Below are positions 8,776 to 16,387 of a DNA stretch of 64,000 nucleotides, in pieces; positions within the stretch are counted from its first letter, which is position 1, and each line of letters starts with the position of its first letter. Source of the DNA: Asticcacaulis endophyticus. Its GTDB lineage: Bacteria; Pseudomonadota; Alphaproteobacteria; Caulobacterales; Caulobacteraceae. Location: positions 1,045,722 to 1,109,721 of the forward strand of contig NZ_BMZB01000001.1 of the NCBI RefSeq assembly GCF_014652575.1. Reading direction: 5' to 3'. Both the position numbers and the translations under genes were made by a program. Below the pieces are notes generated by a model. It was given only the letters and a program-made list of their open reading frames with translations. It did not search any database and was not told where the DNA came from.

Positions 8776-8912
8776 AAACCACCCGCTATACCAAATCAAA
8801 CTTGCCGTCTAAGGTCTGCGTGACTTGCGGTCGTCCGTTTAACTGGCGCAAAAAGTGGGCAAAGGTCTGGGACGAGGTTAAGTATTGCTCAGATCGGTGC
8901 CGAAAGGCTTAA
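8772..8912 (+). CDS. DUF2256 small zinc-ribbon-like protein
   Basis: 46 aa, starting at a GTG that overlaps the photolyase stop (GTGA). Sequence features: KTTRYTKSNLPSK, then CVTCGRPFNWRKKW and a C-terminal KYCSDRCR, giving two CxxC/CxxxC pairs able to bind one metal. DUF2256 proteins are typically 40-60 aa and are often encoded beside cryptochrome/photolyase genes, as here. Function unknown; a metal- or nucleic-acid-linked helper is an inference. Confidence 0.88.
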   Translation: MKTTRYTKSNLPSKVCVTCGRPFNWRKKWAKVWDEVKYCSDRCRKA

Positions 8913-8942
8913 AGAACCTCCCTTGCTTCAGGGGTGGTTCTT
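8912..8942. terminator. Bidirectional terminator between DUF2256 gene and ybaK
   Basis: Inverted repeat AAGAACCTCCC / GGGGTGGTTCTT around a short loop, placed between two convergent genes. Short T stretches occur on both strands, so it probably serves both transcripts. Confidence 0.75.
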
Positions 8943-8945
8943 AAA

Positions 8946-9419
8946 TTACGCCGTTAAATCCGCCAGTTTGGCACCCGTTATCCGCAACGCATCATCCGGC
9001 GATAATCCTACCAATAAGCCGCGCTGGCCGCCATTAATCAGCACCTGATCAAACAGGGTGGCGGTCTCATCAATCGCGGTTGGTGTGGCTTTTCTCTGGC
9101 CGAACGGGCTGATGCCGCCGACCTTGAAGCCCGTCAGGCGCTCGGCATCGGCAGGTTTTATCATATTGGCCGATTTACCGCCAAAGGTGGCCGCCAGTTT
9201 TTTCATGCTGACTTCACAATCCGACGGCACCACCACGCATACCGGCTTACCATCGACCTCAGCCATCAAGGTCTTGAAGACCTGCTCCGGGGCTTTGCCG
9301 AGCGCTTGCGCCGCCTGCAACCCAACGCGCGGGGCGTTCGGATCATAATCATAGGGGAAGAGTTCAAAGGCGATGGCGGCCTTGTTCAGGGCGGCTGTGG
9401 CAGGTGTGGTCTTAGACAT
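8946..9419 (-). CDS. ybaK: Cys-tRNA(Pro)/aminoacyl-tRNA deacylase (YbaK/EbsC)
   Basis: 157 aa. The start at 9419 is preceded by AGGAAG; the frame stays open upstream but without a ribosome site. YbaK domain marks: HxxDPN-type beginning YDYDPNAP, KTLMAEVDGKPVCVVVP, the conserved Lys in VSMKKLAATFG and GGISPFGQRKATPT. The enzyme hydrolyses cysteine mischarged on tRNA-Pro in trans. Convergent with the photolyase operon. Confidence 0.93.
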   Translation of the reverse strand: MSKTTPATAALNKAAIAFELFPYDYDPNAPRVGLQAAQALGKAPEQVFKTLMAEVDGKPVCVVVPSDCEVSMKKLAATFGGKSANMIKPADAERLTGFKVGGISPFGQRKATPTAIDETATLFDQVLINGGQRGLLVGLSPDDALRITGAKLADLTA

Positions 9420-9570
9420 GGCGAACTTCCTTTGTCGCCTTCCTAAACGCTGAGGGCTTCCCGTCAAGTCAGGTAGGCTGACGTTTGTGACGATCCGGTG
9501 GGGCAAAAACAGGTATTTTTCCGTCAAAATATTGCAATGCAAAGCTTGTGATCATAAAAACCTCATGTTA

Positions 9571-9587
9571 TTAAGAATAATTCTCAA
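9571..9587. promoter_or_regulatory. Candidate Fur/Irr-type iron box
   Basis: Near-palindrome TTAAGAATAATTCTCAA centred on GAATAATTC, 28 bases before the PepSY gene. It matches the general TGAGAATNATTCTCA form of Fur sites. The downstream operon type is commonly iron-responsive, which supports the call. Binding is inferred. Confidence 0.55.
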
Positions 9588-9614
9588 TTCGGGTTTGCGG
9601 GTTTCTTTTCGTCA

Positions 9615-10232
9615 ATGTCGTCTTTTTCTGGCTTAGGCGCGTCCTTTTGGCGCAATCAGTTGCGTCAGTGGCACTGGATCAGTTCGGCAGTTTGTCTGAT
9701 GGCCATGTTCCTGTTCTCGGTGACCGGCTACACGCTCAACCACGCCACAGACATCGAATCCAAGCCCAAGATCGACACCAAAGAAGTTACCCTGACCGCC
9801 GCCCAGTTGGGCGCGTTGGACGCAGCGCAGGATAAGGCCGATCTGCCGGTGCCGGCGGTTCACATGATCCTGGAAGCCTCCGGCATTGATGTTGAAGGCT
9901 ACGAGGCCGAAGTTAGCGAGACTGAAATCTATATCCCCATGCCCAAGCCGGGCGTTGATTCCTGGGTATCAATTGAGCGCGACACCGGTCTTATGACCTA
10001 TGAGCGCACCGATCGCGGCGTCATCGCCATTCTCAATGACCTGCATAAGGGCCGTAATTCCGGTCCGGCCTGGTCGTGGTTCATCGATATTATCGCGCTG
10101 TTTTGCGTGATCTTCTGCCTGACCGGGTTCGGGCTTTTGTGGGTCTATGCCAAGTCCCGCGCCATCACCTGGCCATTGATCGGATTTGGGGTTTTGGCCC
10201 CGTTCATCCTGTTTATGGTCTTTGTACATTAA
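9615..10232 (+). CDS. PepSY-associated transmembrane protein
   Basis: 205 aa. One transmembrane helix near the N-terminus (QWHWISSAVCLMAMFLFSVTGYTLNHA), a periplasmic PepSY-like domain of about 110 residues, and two C-terminal helices (WFIDIIALFCVIFCLTGFGLLW and WPLIGFGVLAPFILFMVFVH). The motif DLHKGRNSGPAWSWFID is typical of PepSY_TM proteins, whose paired His residues may bind heme. First gene of a four-gene operon with DUF2271, ApbE and a flavodoxin reductase, suggesting membrane-crossing electron transfer. No clear Shine-Dalgarno before the ATG. Confidence 0.88.
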   Translation: MSSFSGLGASFWRNQLRQWHWISSAVCLMAMFLFSVTGYTLNHATDIESKPKIDTKEVTLTAAQLGALDAAQDKADLPVPAVHMILEASGIDVEGYEAEVSETEIYIPMPKPGVDSWVSIERDTGLMTYERTDRGVIAILNDLHKGRNSGPAWSWFIDIIALFCVIFCLTGFGLLWVYAKSRAITWPLIGFGVLAPFILFMVFVH

Positions 10233-10276
10233 CAACGGCTGCGGGATGCGGCCGGTATTTTGATAAGGGTAGAGTC

Positions 10277-10807
10277 ATGTTCAAAGTTACTCAGGTTTCG
10301 GGTTGGGGGGCAGCGCTTGCCGTGGCTGGGGGTATGGGGGCCACGGCGGGCGCATCTGCCGCCGAACTGGCCGTCACCGTCGAAGTGCCGCGCCTGACCG
10401 TGGCTGAATACCATAAGCCCTATGTGGCCGGCTGGATTGAAACCGCCGATGGTGCCCACGCTGGTAATTTGTTTGTCTGGTACGACGTCAAGATGAAGGA
10501 CGACGGCGGCAAGAAGTGGCTCAAAGACATGCGCGCATGGTGGCGCAAAAGCGGGCGCTCCCTGACCACCATGCCGGACGGTCTGGCCTCGGCCACCAAG
10601 GCACCGGGCCGCCAGACGGTGAACTTCACGCAGGCCAATGGCCTGAAAGGCATCAAGCCGGGCCAGTATAACCTCGTCATCGAAGCCTCGCGCGAAGCCG
10701 GTGGTCTTGAGATCGTGCGCGTACCGCTAAATCTGACCAAGGCGTCGAACGGTTCGGGCAAAGGTGCCAGCGAGCTGGGGGCCATCAGCTACACCTATAA
10801 GCCGTAA
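10277..10807 (+). CDS. DUF2271 periplasmic protein with a covalent-flavin (ApbE target) motif
   Basis: 176 aa, signal peptide of about 28 residues (hydrophobic GAALAVAGG..., cut near ASA-AE). The start at 10277 follows AGGGTAGAG; the frame extends upstream but that part overlaps the PepSY gene. Residues 101-107 read DGLASAT, then KAPG. This aligns with the Dxx(S/T)xAT pattern in which ApbE links FMN to the Thr (here Thr107), and the PG after it is characteristic of DUF2271. Probably a small periplasmic flavoprotein that takes electrons from the membrane partner. Confidence 0.85.
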   Translation: MFKVTQVSGWGAALAVAGGMGATAGASAAELAVTVEVPRLTVAEYHKPYVAGWIETADGAHAGNLFVWYDVKMKDDGGKKWLKDMRAWWRKSGRSLTTMPDGLASATKAPGRQTVNFTQANGLKGIKPGQYNLVIEASREAGGLEIVRVPLNLTKASNGSGKGASELGAISYTYKP

Positions 10808-10810
10808 GTC

Positions 10811-11836
10811 GTGACTCTGGCTGCGCCTGAATTGCCTGAAGACGTGCGGGTCTTTATCCCGCCGGTGGATGTGCCGCAAAAGCCGCCGGTGGATGCGCAT
10901 ATCACGACCCTGAGCGGGCAGGCCTTTGCCACCTCATGGCAGGTCAAGGCGGTGCTGGGGCGGGGCGATGTGGCTGAGGTGCGCGCGCGGATTGAGGCGT
11001 GCCTTAGCGAGATCGATATCCAGATGTCGCCCTACAGGCCGTCATCGGATTTGTGCCGGTTCAACGGGGCTGGCCCGTGGCAGCATGTGACGCTGCCGCC
11101 TATGTTGCTGGATGTGGTCGCTAAGGCGGTCGAGGTAGCGCAACTCACCGAAGGCGCGTTTGATCCGTGCCTGCTGGAGGCGGTTGAGACCTGGGGGTTT
11201 GGGTCGCGCGCGGTCGATACCGGCCTGCCGCCTGAGCCGGTGCGGGACGGGCTGAAAGCGCGACCTTCTGACTGGCGTGATCTGGTGGTTCAGGACGGCG
11301 GGCTGATCCATCCCGAAGGTCTGCGGCTTGATCTCAACGCAATCGCCAAGGGCTATGCCGTCGATTGTGTGATGGATATTCTGCGGGATGAATTTGGCGT
11401 GGTCTCGGCTCTGGTCGAAGTGGGCGGCGAACTGAAAGGGATCGGGGCGCGCCCGGACAGTCAGCCGTGGTGGGTAGAGGTTGACCAGGTACCGGGGGCA
11501 TCCGGTGGGCGAAATTTGATCGCTTTATGCGATCATGCGGTGGCGGTGTCCGGCGACTGGCGGCGTTATTTTGTCCATGATGATAAATCCTATGCGCATA
11601 CGATTGATCCCCTCACGGGCTGCCCGCTTGATAACCGCATGGCGGGGGCAGTGGTGATGGACAAAGACTGCTGGCGGGCCGATGCTCTGGCCACGGCGTT
11701 GATGGTTATGGGGACCGATCGTGCGATGGCTTTTTGTGCGCAGCACGGCGTCGCCGCCCTGATTATGGTGCGGGAGGTTAAGCATATTATTGAGCGTTTA
11801 AGTCCGCGGATGGCGGCCTATGGGACTGATGAGTAA
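10811..11836 (+). CDS. apbE: FAD:protein FMN transferase (ApbE)
   Basis: 341 aa, starting at GTG 10811, three bases after the DUF2271 stop. ApbE marks: MSPYRPSSDLCRFN, the block GFGS, LDLNAIAKGYAVD, a metal/FAD-binding LVEVGGELKGIGARPD, and the late SYAHTIDPLTGCPL with ADALATALMVMG. The enzyme transfers FMN from FAD to a Thr of target proteins in the periplasm. No lipobox or evident signal peptide is seen at the N-terminus, which is unusual for ApbE and leaves its location open. The likely target is the DUF2271 protein just upstream. Confidence 0.93.
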   Translation: MTLAAPELPEDVRVFIPPVDVPQKPPVDAHITTLSGQAFATSWQVKAVLGRGDVAEVRARIEACLSEIDIQMSPYRPSSDLCRFNGAGPWQHVTLPPMLLDVVAKAVEVAQLTEGAFDPCLLEAVETWGFGSRAVDTGLPPEPVRDGLKARPSDWRDLVVQDGGLIHPEGLRLDLNAIAKGYAVDCVMDILRDEFGVVSALVEVGGELKGIGARPDSQPWWVEVDQVPGASGGRNLIALCDHAVAVSGDWRRYFVHDDKSYAHTIDPLTGCPLDNRMAGAVVMDKDCWRADALATALMVMGTDRAMAFCAQHGVAALIMVREVKHIIERLSPRMAAYGTDE

Positions 11837-11839
11837 GAT

Positions 11840-13204
11840 ATGGGATTGTCGCAGATCATAGCCGAGGTGCAGGGCGATCCGGTCACATGGGCCTGGGTGC
11901 TGGGATCAGTTGCGCTTTATCTGATCATGTGCGCGGTGATCTGGGCGGGCGAGCAGAAAAAAGCGCGCCTTAAGAGTGAGGCGGCGGCGGGGGCGACGCC
12001 GTGGCTGGTCGTCTATGCCTCCCAGACCGGTCAGGCCGAAGAGATTGCGACGGCGACCTTGAAACGCCTCAGTGACGGCGGGCAGGTGGCGCGCATTATC
12101 GATATGGCCGACCTGAAACTCAGCGATCTGGAAAGCGCGCAGCATGTTCTATGCGTGGCGTCTACGACCGGCGACGGCGATGCGCCGGATAGCGTTTTGG
12201 GGTTCGAGGCCAAGGTCATGAGCGATGGCTCTGTGCTCAGTCACCTTGATTATGCGGTGCTGGCGCTGGGCGATAAGTCTTATGCCGATTTTTGTGCGTT
12301 TGGGCGCCGGCTGGATGACTGGCTGCGGGCCAGCGGGGCCAAGCCCTATTTTGAGGTGATCGAGGTTGATGATCTTGATCCGGCGGCGCTGAACCGGTGG
12401 TATGAAAACCTGTCGGATCTGGGGGCGAAGTCGGAGGCATTTGATCCGAAAGCGGCTTACGGTGCGTGGCAATTGAAAGCGCGCGAATGCCTCAATCCCG
12501 ACAGTGATGCCTCGAAACTTTACCGCGTGGTGCTTGAGCCCGAAAGCGGCGACTTGCCCGACTGGCAGGCCGGTGATCTGGCCGAGATTATGACGACAGA
12601 TGGCCATGTCCGTGACTATTCGCTGGCGTCCCTGCCTGCGCAGGGCGTGGTCGAGCTTTATGTTCGCGAAGTGATCAAGGATGACGGCTCGCGCGGTCTG
12701 GGCTCAGGGCTTTTGACCCATGATCTGGGCGTGGATGAGACGATTTTGTTGCGCACAAAATCCCATAAGAACTTTCATACGCCTGACGGGGACGGGCCGT
12801 TGCTGCTGATTGCGGCGGGGTCGGGGCTGGCGGGGCTTAATGCCCATATCGATGCGGGTCTGGCGGCGGACCGCAAAGGCAACTGGGTCATCTATGGTGA
12901 GCGCCATCCGATCCGCGATGGCGCCCTGTGCAAGGCGCTGACGGCGCGCGTGCAGTCCGGTGACTTAAGTGATCTGACGCTATGTTTTTCAAGGCCCGAC
13001 AGCGGCCAGCGCACCTATGTGCAGGATGCGTTAAGTGCGGCCTCTGATCGGGCACGCGATTTTCTGACGGGTGGCGGTGCGGTTATGGTCTGTGGCGGGC
13101 TGTCGATGGGGCAGGGGGTAGATAAGGCCCTGCGCACGATCATGGGCGATGACTGGGCGGATCAGGCTCTGGCTGATGGACGCTATCGCCGCGATCTTTA
13201 CTGA
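11840..13204 (+). CDS. Membrane-anchored flavodoxin/ferredoxin-NADP reductase fusion (CysJ-like)
   Basis: 454 aa. An N-terminal transmembrane helix (WAWVLGSVALYLIMCAVIWAGE) is followed by a flavodoxin domain (VYASQTGQAEEIA; ASTTGDGDAPDS; LALGDKSYADFCAFGRRLD) and an FAD/NADPH reductase half (RDYSLASLP; LLIAAGSGLAGL; VMVCGGLSMGQGVDKAL; ending RYRRDLY, as in CysJ/CPR proteins). It can carry electrons from NADPH via FAD to FMN at the inner face of the membrane. As the last gene of the PepSY-DUF2271-ApbE operon it is the probable cytoplasmic electron source for that chain rather than a sulfite reductase part. Confidence 0.9.
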   Translation: MGLSQIIAEVQGDPVTWAWVLGSVALYLIMCAVIWAGEQKKARLKSEAAAGATPWLVVYASQTGQAEEIATATLKRLSDGGQVARIIDMADLKLSDLESAQHVLCVASTTGDGDAPDSVLGFEAKVMSDGSVLSHLDYAVLALGDKSYADFCAFGRRLDDWLRASGAKPYFEVIEVDDLDPAALNRWYENLSDLGAKSEAFDPKAAYGAWQLKARECLNPDSDASKLYRVVLEPESGDLPDWQAGDLAEIMTTDGHVRDYSLASLPAQGVVELYVREVIKDDGSRGLGSGLLTHDLGVDETILLRTKSHKNFHTPDGDGPLLLIAAGSGLAGLNAHIDAGLAADRKGNWVIYGERHPIRDGALCKALTARVQSGDLSDLTLCFSRPDSGQRTYVQDALSAASDRARDFLTGGGAVMVCGGLSMGQGVDKALRTIMGDDWADQALADGRYRRDLY

Positions 13205-13254
13205 CACATACCGCAAGTGCACGGTTAGTCGAAATCTGAGAAAGATATAATCAT

Positions 13255-13278
13255 ATAAAGATATGTTTATATCTTTAT
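13255..13278. promoter_or_regulatory. Palindromic operator-like site upstream of metE
   Basis: Perfect 10-bp inverted repeat ATAAAGATAT / ATATCTTTAT with spacer GTTT. A further direct copy of AAAGATAT lies at 13241-13248. It touches the -35 box of the putative metE promoter, a typical repressor position. The factor is not identified; an ArsR-type methionine/SAH regulator is one possibility. Confidence 0.6.
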
Positions 13279-13306
13279 TGACTCTTCAAATCGCGCACCC
13301 TATAGC
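13278..13306 (+). promoter_or_regulatory. Putative sigma-70 promoter of metE
   Basis: TTGACT (13278-13283), 17-base spacer, TATAGC (13301-13306). Transcription would start at about 13313, just at the beginning of the cobalamin riboswitch. Confidence 0.6.
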
Positions 13307-13310
13307 TGCG

Positions 13311-13486
13311 GTGTCGTGGTTCTGCGTCGGTTGCCAAGCCGTCGCGGCTAAGAGGGAAGCCGGTTCAATTCCGGCGCTGCCCCCGCAACTGTGCGCGGTA
13401 AGCTAAGGTTCATATGCCATTGGGGACTTATGCCCCTGAGAAGGCGAACTTAAGCCTTGACCCGTGAGCCAGGAGACCTGCCAGCG
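13311..13486 (+). promoter_or_regulatory. Cobalamin (B12) riboswitch
   Basis: Contains the conserved blocks in order: GGTTGCCAAG near 13330, GAGGGAAGCCGGTTCAATTC, the CGCTGCCCCCGCAACTGT core, and the B12 box AGCCAGGAGACCTGCC at 13467-13482. It precedes metE, the cobalamin-independent methionine synthase, where B12 is expected to switch expression off. The stretch 13205-13596 holds this element, its promoter and the operator-like palindrome, and no gene. Confidence 0.95.
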
Positions 13487-13596
13487 ACCTCATATTTCAC
13501 CCGGAGCGGAGGGCTCAGGCGGTGCGTCTTTCACCCGCAACCGCCGGGCGCGCAGACGCATGGCCAGAACCTGACGCTCACAGCACAGAGGTTACC

Positions 13597-15900
13597 GTGT
13601 CATCCATTATCCCCGTCGCATCTTTAGGCACCCCGCGTATCGGCCTTAAGCGCGAACTAAAATTCGCCCTCGAATCCTACTGGTCGGGCAAGTTCGACCA
13701 AGCGACTCTTCAGCAAACCGCCAAAGATTTGCGCGCCGTCAACTGGGCGCGGCAAAAGGCCCGTGGGGTCGATATCATCCCGTCGAATGATTTCTCGTTC
13801 TACGATCAGGTGCTGGACACCAGCCTGATGGTCGGCGCCATCCCGGCCATCTATGGCGAGGCGGCGGACCTCGACACCTATTGCGCGATGGCGCGTGGCA
13901 GCCAGGCGGGTCACACAGAAACCTGCGCCCACGGCCATGTTCATGGCAACGGGCACGGCGTGCCGGCGCAGGAAATGACCAAATGGTTCGACACCAATTA
14001 TCACTACATGGTGCCGGAATTTACCGATGATCAGACGTTTAAACTGACATCATTAAAGGCCGTCGAAGAATTTTTAGAGGCTAAGGCTCTCGGCTATCAC
14101 ACCCGTCCGGTTCTAGTCGGGCCAGTGACCTATCTTAAGCTGGGTAAGGGTGTGGCTAACCCCCTGTCGCTGATTGAGCGGCTAATCCCGGTCTATATCG
14201 AGGTGCTGAAAGCGCTGGCGGCGGCGGGCGCTGACTGGGTGCAGATCGATGAGCCGGTGCTGGTGCTGGATGGTGATGCTGAAACGACGGCGGCCCTGAA
14301 AAAAACCTATGCCGCGTTTGCCAAAGAGGTGCCGCAGATCAGCATCCTGCTGGCAAGCTATTTTGGCGGCTTGGGCGATAATCTGGAGGCGGCGGTAAAC
14401 TTGCCGGTCGCGGGCCTGCATGTCGATCTGGTGCGCGCACCGGAACAGCTTGAGGCGGTTGTGCAAGCCGCCCCCAAATCGCTTACCCTATCGCTGGGTG
14501 TCATCGATGGCCGCAATATCTGGCGCGCCAATTTGCCCGCCGTGCTTGAGCGCCTGACCGCCGCTGCGACGCGTGGCAACCTTCAGATTGCCCCGTCCTG
14601 TTCGCTGCTGCATGTGCCGATCGACCTTAATTTGGAGACAGCACTCGATGAGGATGTCAAATCCTGGCTGGCCTTTTCGCTGCAAAAAATGGACGAACTG
14701 TCGGTGCTATCCAAAGCGCTGTCAGGCGGCAATGTCGCGGCTGAACTGACCGCTTCCGCAGACGCCGCGCAGGCCCGTGCCGCCTCGCCCAAGGTCCATG
14801 ATGCGGCGGTTAAGGCTCGAGTTTTGGCCGTGACACCCGATCAGACGCAACGCAAACATGCCTTTGCCATTCGCGCCGACCTGCAACGTCAGGCGTTTAA
14901 CCTGCCGGCCTTTCCGACCACCACCATAGGCTCATTCCCGCAAACCTCTGAGGTTCGCAAGGCCCGCTCAAATCATGCCAAGGGTGCCATCGACGATGCA
15001 CGATATGATACTTTCCTGAAAGCCGAGACCGAACGCGCCATCCGCTGGCAAGAGGACATCGGGCTTGATGTGCTGGTCCACGGTGAGTTCGAGCGTAACG
15101 ACATGGTCCAGTATTTCGGTGAGCAGCTATCCGGCTTTGCCTTTACCAAGCACGCCTGGGTGCAGTCCTATGGCTCGCGCTGCGTGCGCCCGCCGGTGCT
15201 GTTTGGTGATGTCTCGCGGCCTCAACCGATGACCGTGGCGTGGTGGCAATATGCCCAAAGCCTTACAACCAAACCGGTCAAGGGGATGCTGACCGGGCCG
15301 GTGACCATCCTCAACTGGTCGTTTGTGCGCGATGACGTGCCGCGATCCCAAGCCTGCCGTCAGATTGCGCTGGCCATCCGCGATGAGGTCACAGACCTTG
15401 AGGCCGCAGGTGCCAAGATGATCCAGATCGATGAGGCGGCCCTGCGCGAAGGCCTGCCGCTGCGGCGCGCGGACTGGCAAGCCTATCTCGACTGGGCGGT
15501 CGAGGCGTTTCGGCTATGTTCGACCGGCGTGTCCAATGACACCCAGATTCACACCCATATGTGCTATTCGGAGTTCAACGACATCATGGACGCGGTCGCC
15601 AATATGGACGCCGATGTCATCTCGATCGAAACCTCGCGCTCCAAGATGGAACTGCTCGATGTGTTCAGGTCGAAAAAGTACCCCAATGAGATCGGGCCGG
15701 GCGTCTATGACATCCACTCACCGCGCGTACCAGACGTGAGTGAGATGACCGAGTTGATGTCTCTGGCGCGGCAGCGGCTGAGTGATGCCCAGTTGTGGGT
15801 TAATCCCGACTGCGGCCTGAAAACCCGCAAGTGGGATGAGGTCAGGCCCGCTTTGGTCAATATGGTGGCGGCGGCGAAAGCCTTGCGCGAACCGGCTTAA
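13597..15900 (+). CDS. metE: Cobalamin-independent methionine synthase
   Basis: 767 aa from GTG 13597 with AGAGG upstream; the open frame back to 13522 would overlap the riboswitch tail region and is disfavoured. Zinc ligands are present at His654, Cys656, Glu678 and Cys739, each exactly 13 later than E. coli MetE 641/643/665/726. The enzyme transfers the methyl group of 5-methyl-tetrahydropteroyltriglutamate to homocysteine. An insert rich in His/Gly (HTETCAHGHVHGNGHG, around residue 107) is unlike E. coli MetE and might bind metal. Controlled by the B12 riboswitch upstream. Confidence 0.98.
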   Translation: MSSIIPVASLGTPRIGLKRELKFALESYWSGKFDQATLQQTAKDLRAVNWARQKARGVDIIPSNDFSFYDQVLDTSLMVGAIPAIYGEAADLDTYCAMARGSQAGHTETCAHGHVHGNGHGVPAQEMTKWFDTNYHYMVPEFTDDQTFKLTSLKAVEEFLEAKALGYHTRPVLVGPVTYLKLGKGVANPLSLIERLIPVYIEVLKALAAAGADWVQIDEPVLVLDGDAETTAALKKTYAAFAKEVPQISILLASYFGGLGDNLEAAVNLPVAGLHVDLVRAPEQLEAVVQAAPKSLTLSLGVIDGRNIWRANLPAVLERLTAAATRGNLQIAPSCSLLHVPIDLNLETALDEDVKSWLAFSLQKMDELSVLSKALSGGNVAAELTASADAAQARAASPKVHDAAVKARVLAVTPDQTQRKHAFAIRADLQRQAFNLPAFPTTTIGSFPQTSEVRKARSNHAKGAIDDARYDTFLKAETERAIRWQEDIGLDVLVHGEFERNDMVQYFGEQLSGFAFTKHAWVQSYGSRCVRPPVLFGDVSRPQPMTVAWWQYAQSLTTKPVKGMLTGPVTILNWSFVRDDVPRSQACRQIALAIRDEVTDLEAAGAKMIQIDEAALREGLPLRRADWQAYLDWAVEAFRLCSTGVSNDTQIHTHMCYSEFNDIMDAVANMDADVISIETSRSKMELLDVFRSKKYPNEIGPGVYDIHSPRVPDVSEMTELMSLARQRLSDAQLWVNPDCGLKTRKWDEVRPALVNMVAAAKALREPA

Positions 15901-16367
15901 CCCTTAAGGGCCGCTTCGACGCAGGCGATCAGCGTTTCAGCCTCAAACGGCTTACGCAGGAAACAGGAGGCCCCGCCCGCCAGGGCGCGGGCCTCAATGT
16001 CTTTTTCCGGATAGGCAGTGATAAACAGCCGCGGAATATTTGGGCCGTGGCTGCGCATCCGGTCCTGAAGGCCAAGGCCGCCCATGCCGGGCATTTGCAC
16101 GTCGGTGATGATCAGCCCGATCGTGTCATGCAGGGCGTCGCTCAGAAACTGCTCGGCCGAGGCGAAGGGTTGAGCGCCATAACCGAAGGCGCGCAGCAGG
16201 CTGATCAGGGCCGCGCGCACAGACGCATCATCATCGATGACCGCGATGACGACCTCGCCTGGCGCGGGGGAAAGCGCGGAATGGCACACCGGGCCGGACC
16301 CTTTATGAGATTCCGGAAGTCGGTATGGCCGCCGGTTACAGGCCTCACTATGACAGCCGCGAGCCAC
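15897..16367 (-). CDS. Stand-alone response regulator receiver domain
   Basis: About 156 aa from GTG 16367; a GTG at 16289 (MCHSALSPAPGE...) is an equally possible start that removes a non-conserved tail. Receiver domain: acidic pocket IDDDAS, phospho-acceptor Asp in LIITDVQMPGMGG, Thr/Ser in FITAYP and Lys in FLRKPFE, all intact. There is no output domain. It is the third gene of the sensor kinase/FixJ regulator operon and could act as a phosphate sink or partner. Its stop overlaps that of metE (convergent). Confidence 0.85.
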   Translation of the reverse strand: MARGCHSEACNRRPYRLPESHKGSGPVCHSALSPAPGEVVIAVIDDDASVRAALISLLRAFGYGAQPFASAEQFLSDALHDTIGLIITDVQMPGMGGLGLQDRMRSHGPNIPRLFITAYPEKDIEARALAGGASCFLRKPFEAETLIACVEAALKG

Positions 16368-16387
16368 AAGGGATATAATACGATGGT

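Noticed and set aside
7270-8799. 509-aa open frame antisense to the photolyase gene
   Set aside because: It mirrors the codon structure of the photolyase, has no domain and no ribosome site; the plus-strand gene has cluster cysteines and coupled neighbours.
10076-10276. N-terminal extension of the DUF2271 frame
   Set aside because: Overlaps the PepSY gene out of frame, lacks a signal peptide, and the ATG at 10277 has a ribosome site and leads straight into a signal sequence.
13522-13596. Upstream GTG start for metE
   Set aside because: Would add residues without homology directly after the riboswitch; GTG 13597 has a better Shine-Dalgarno.
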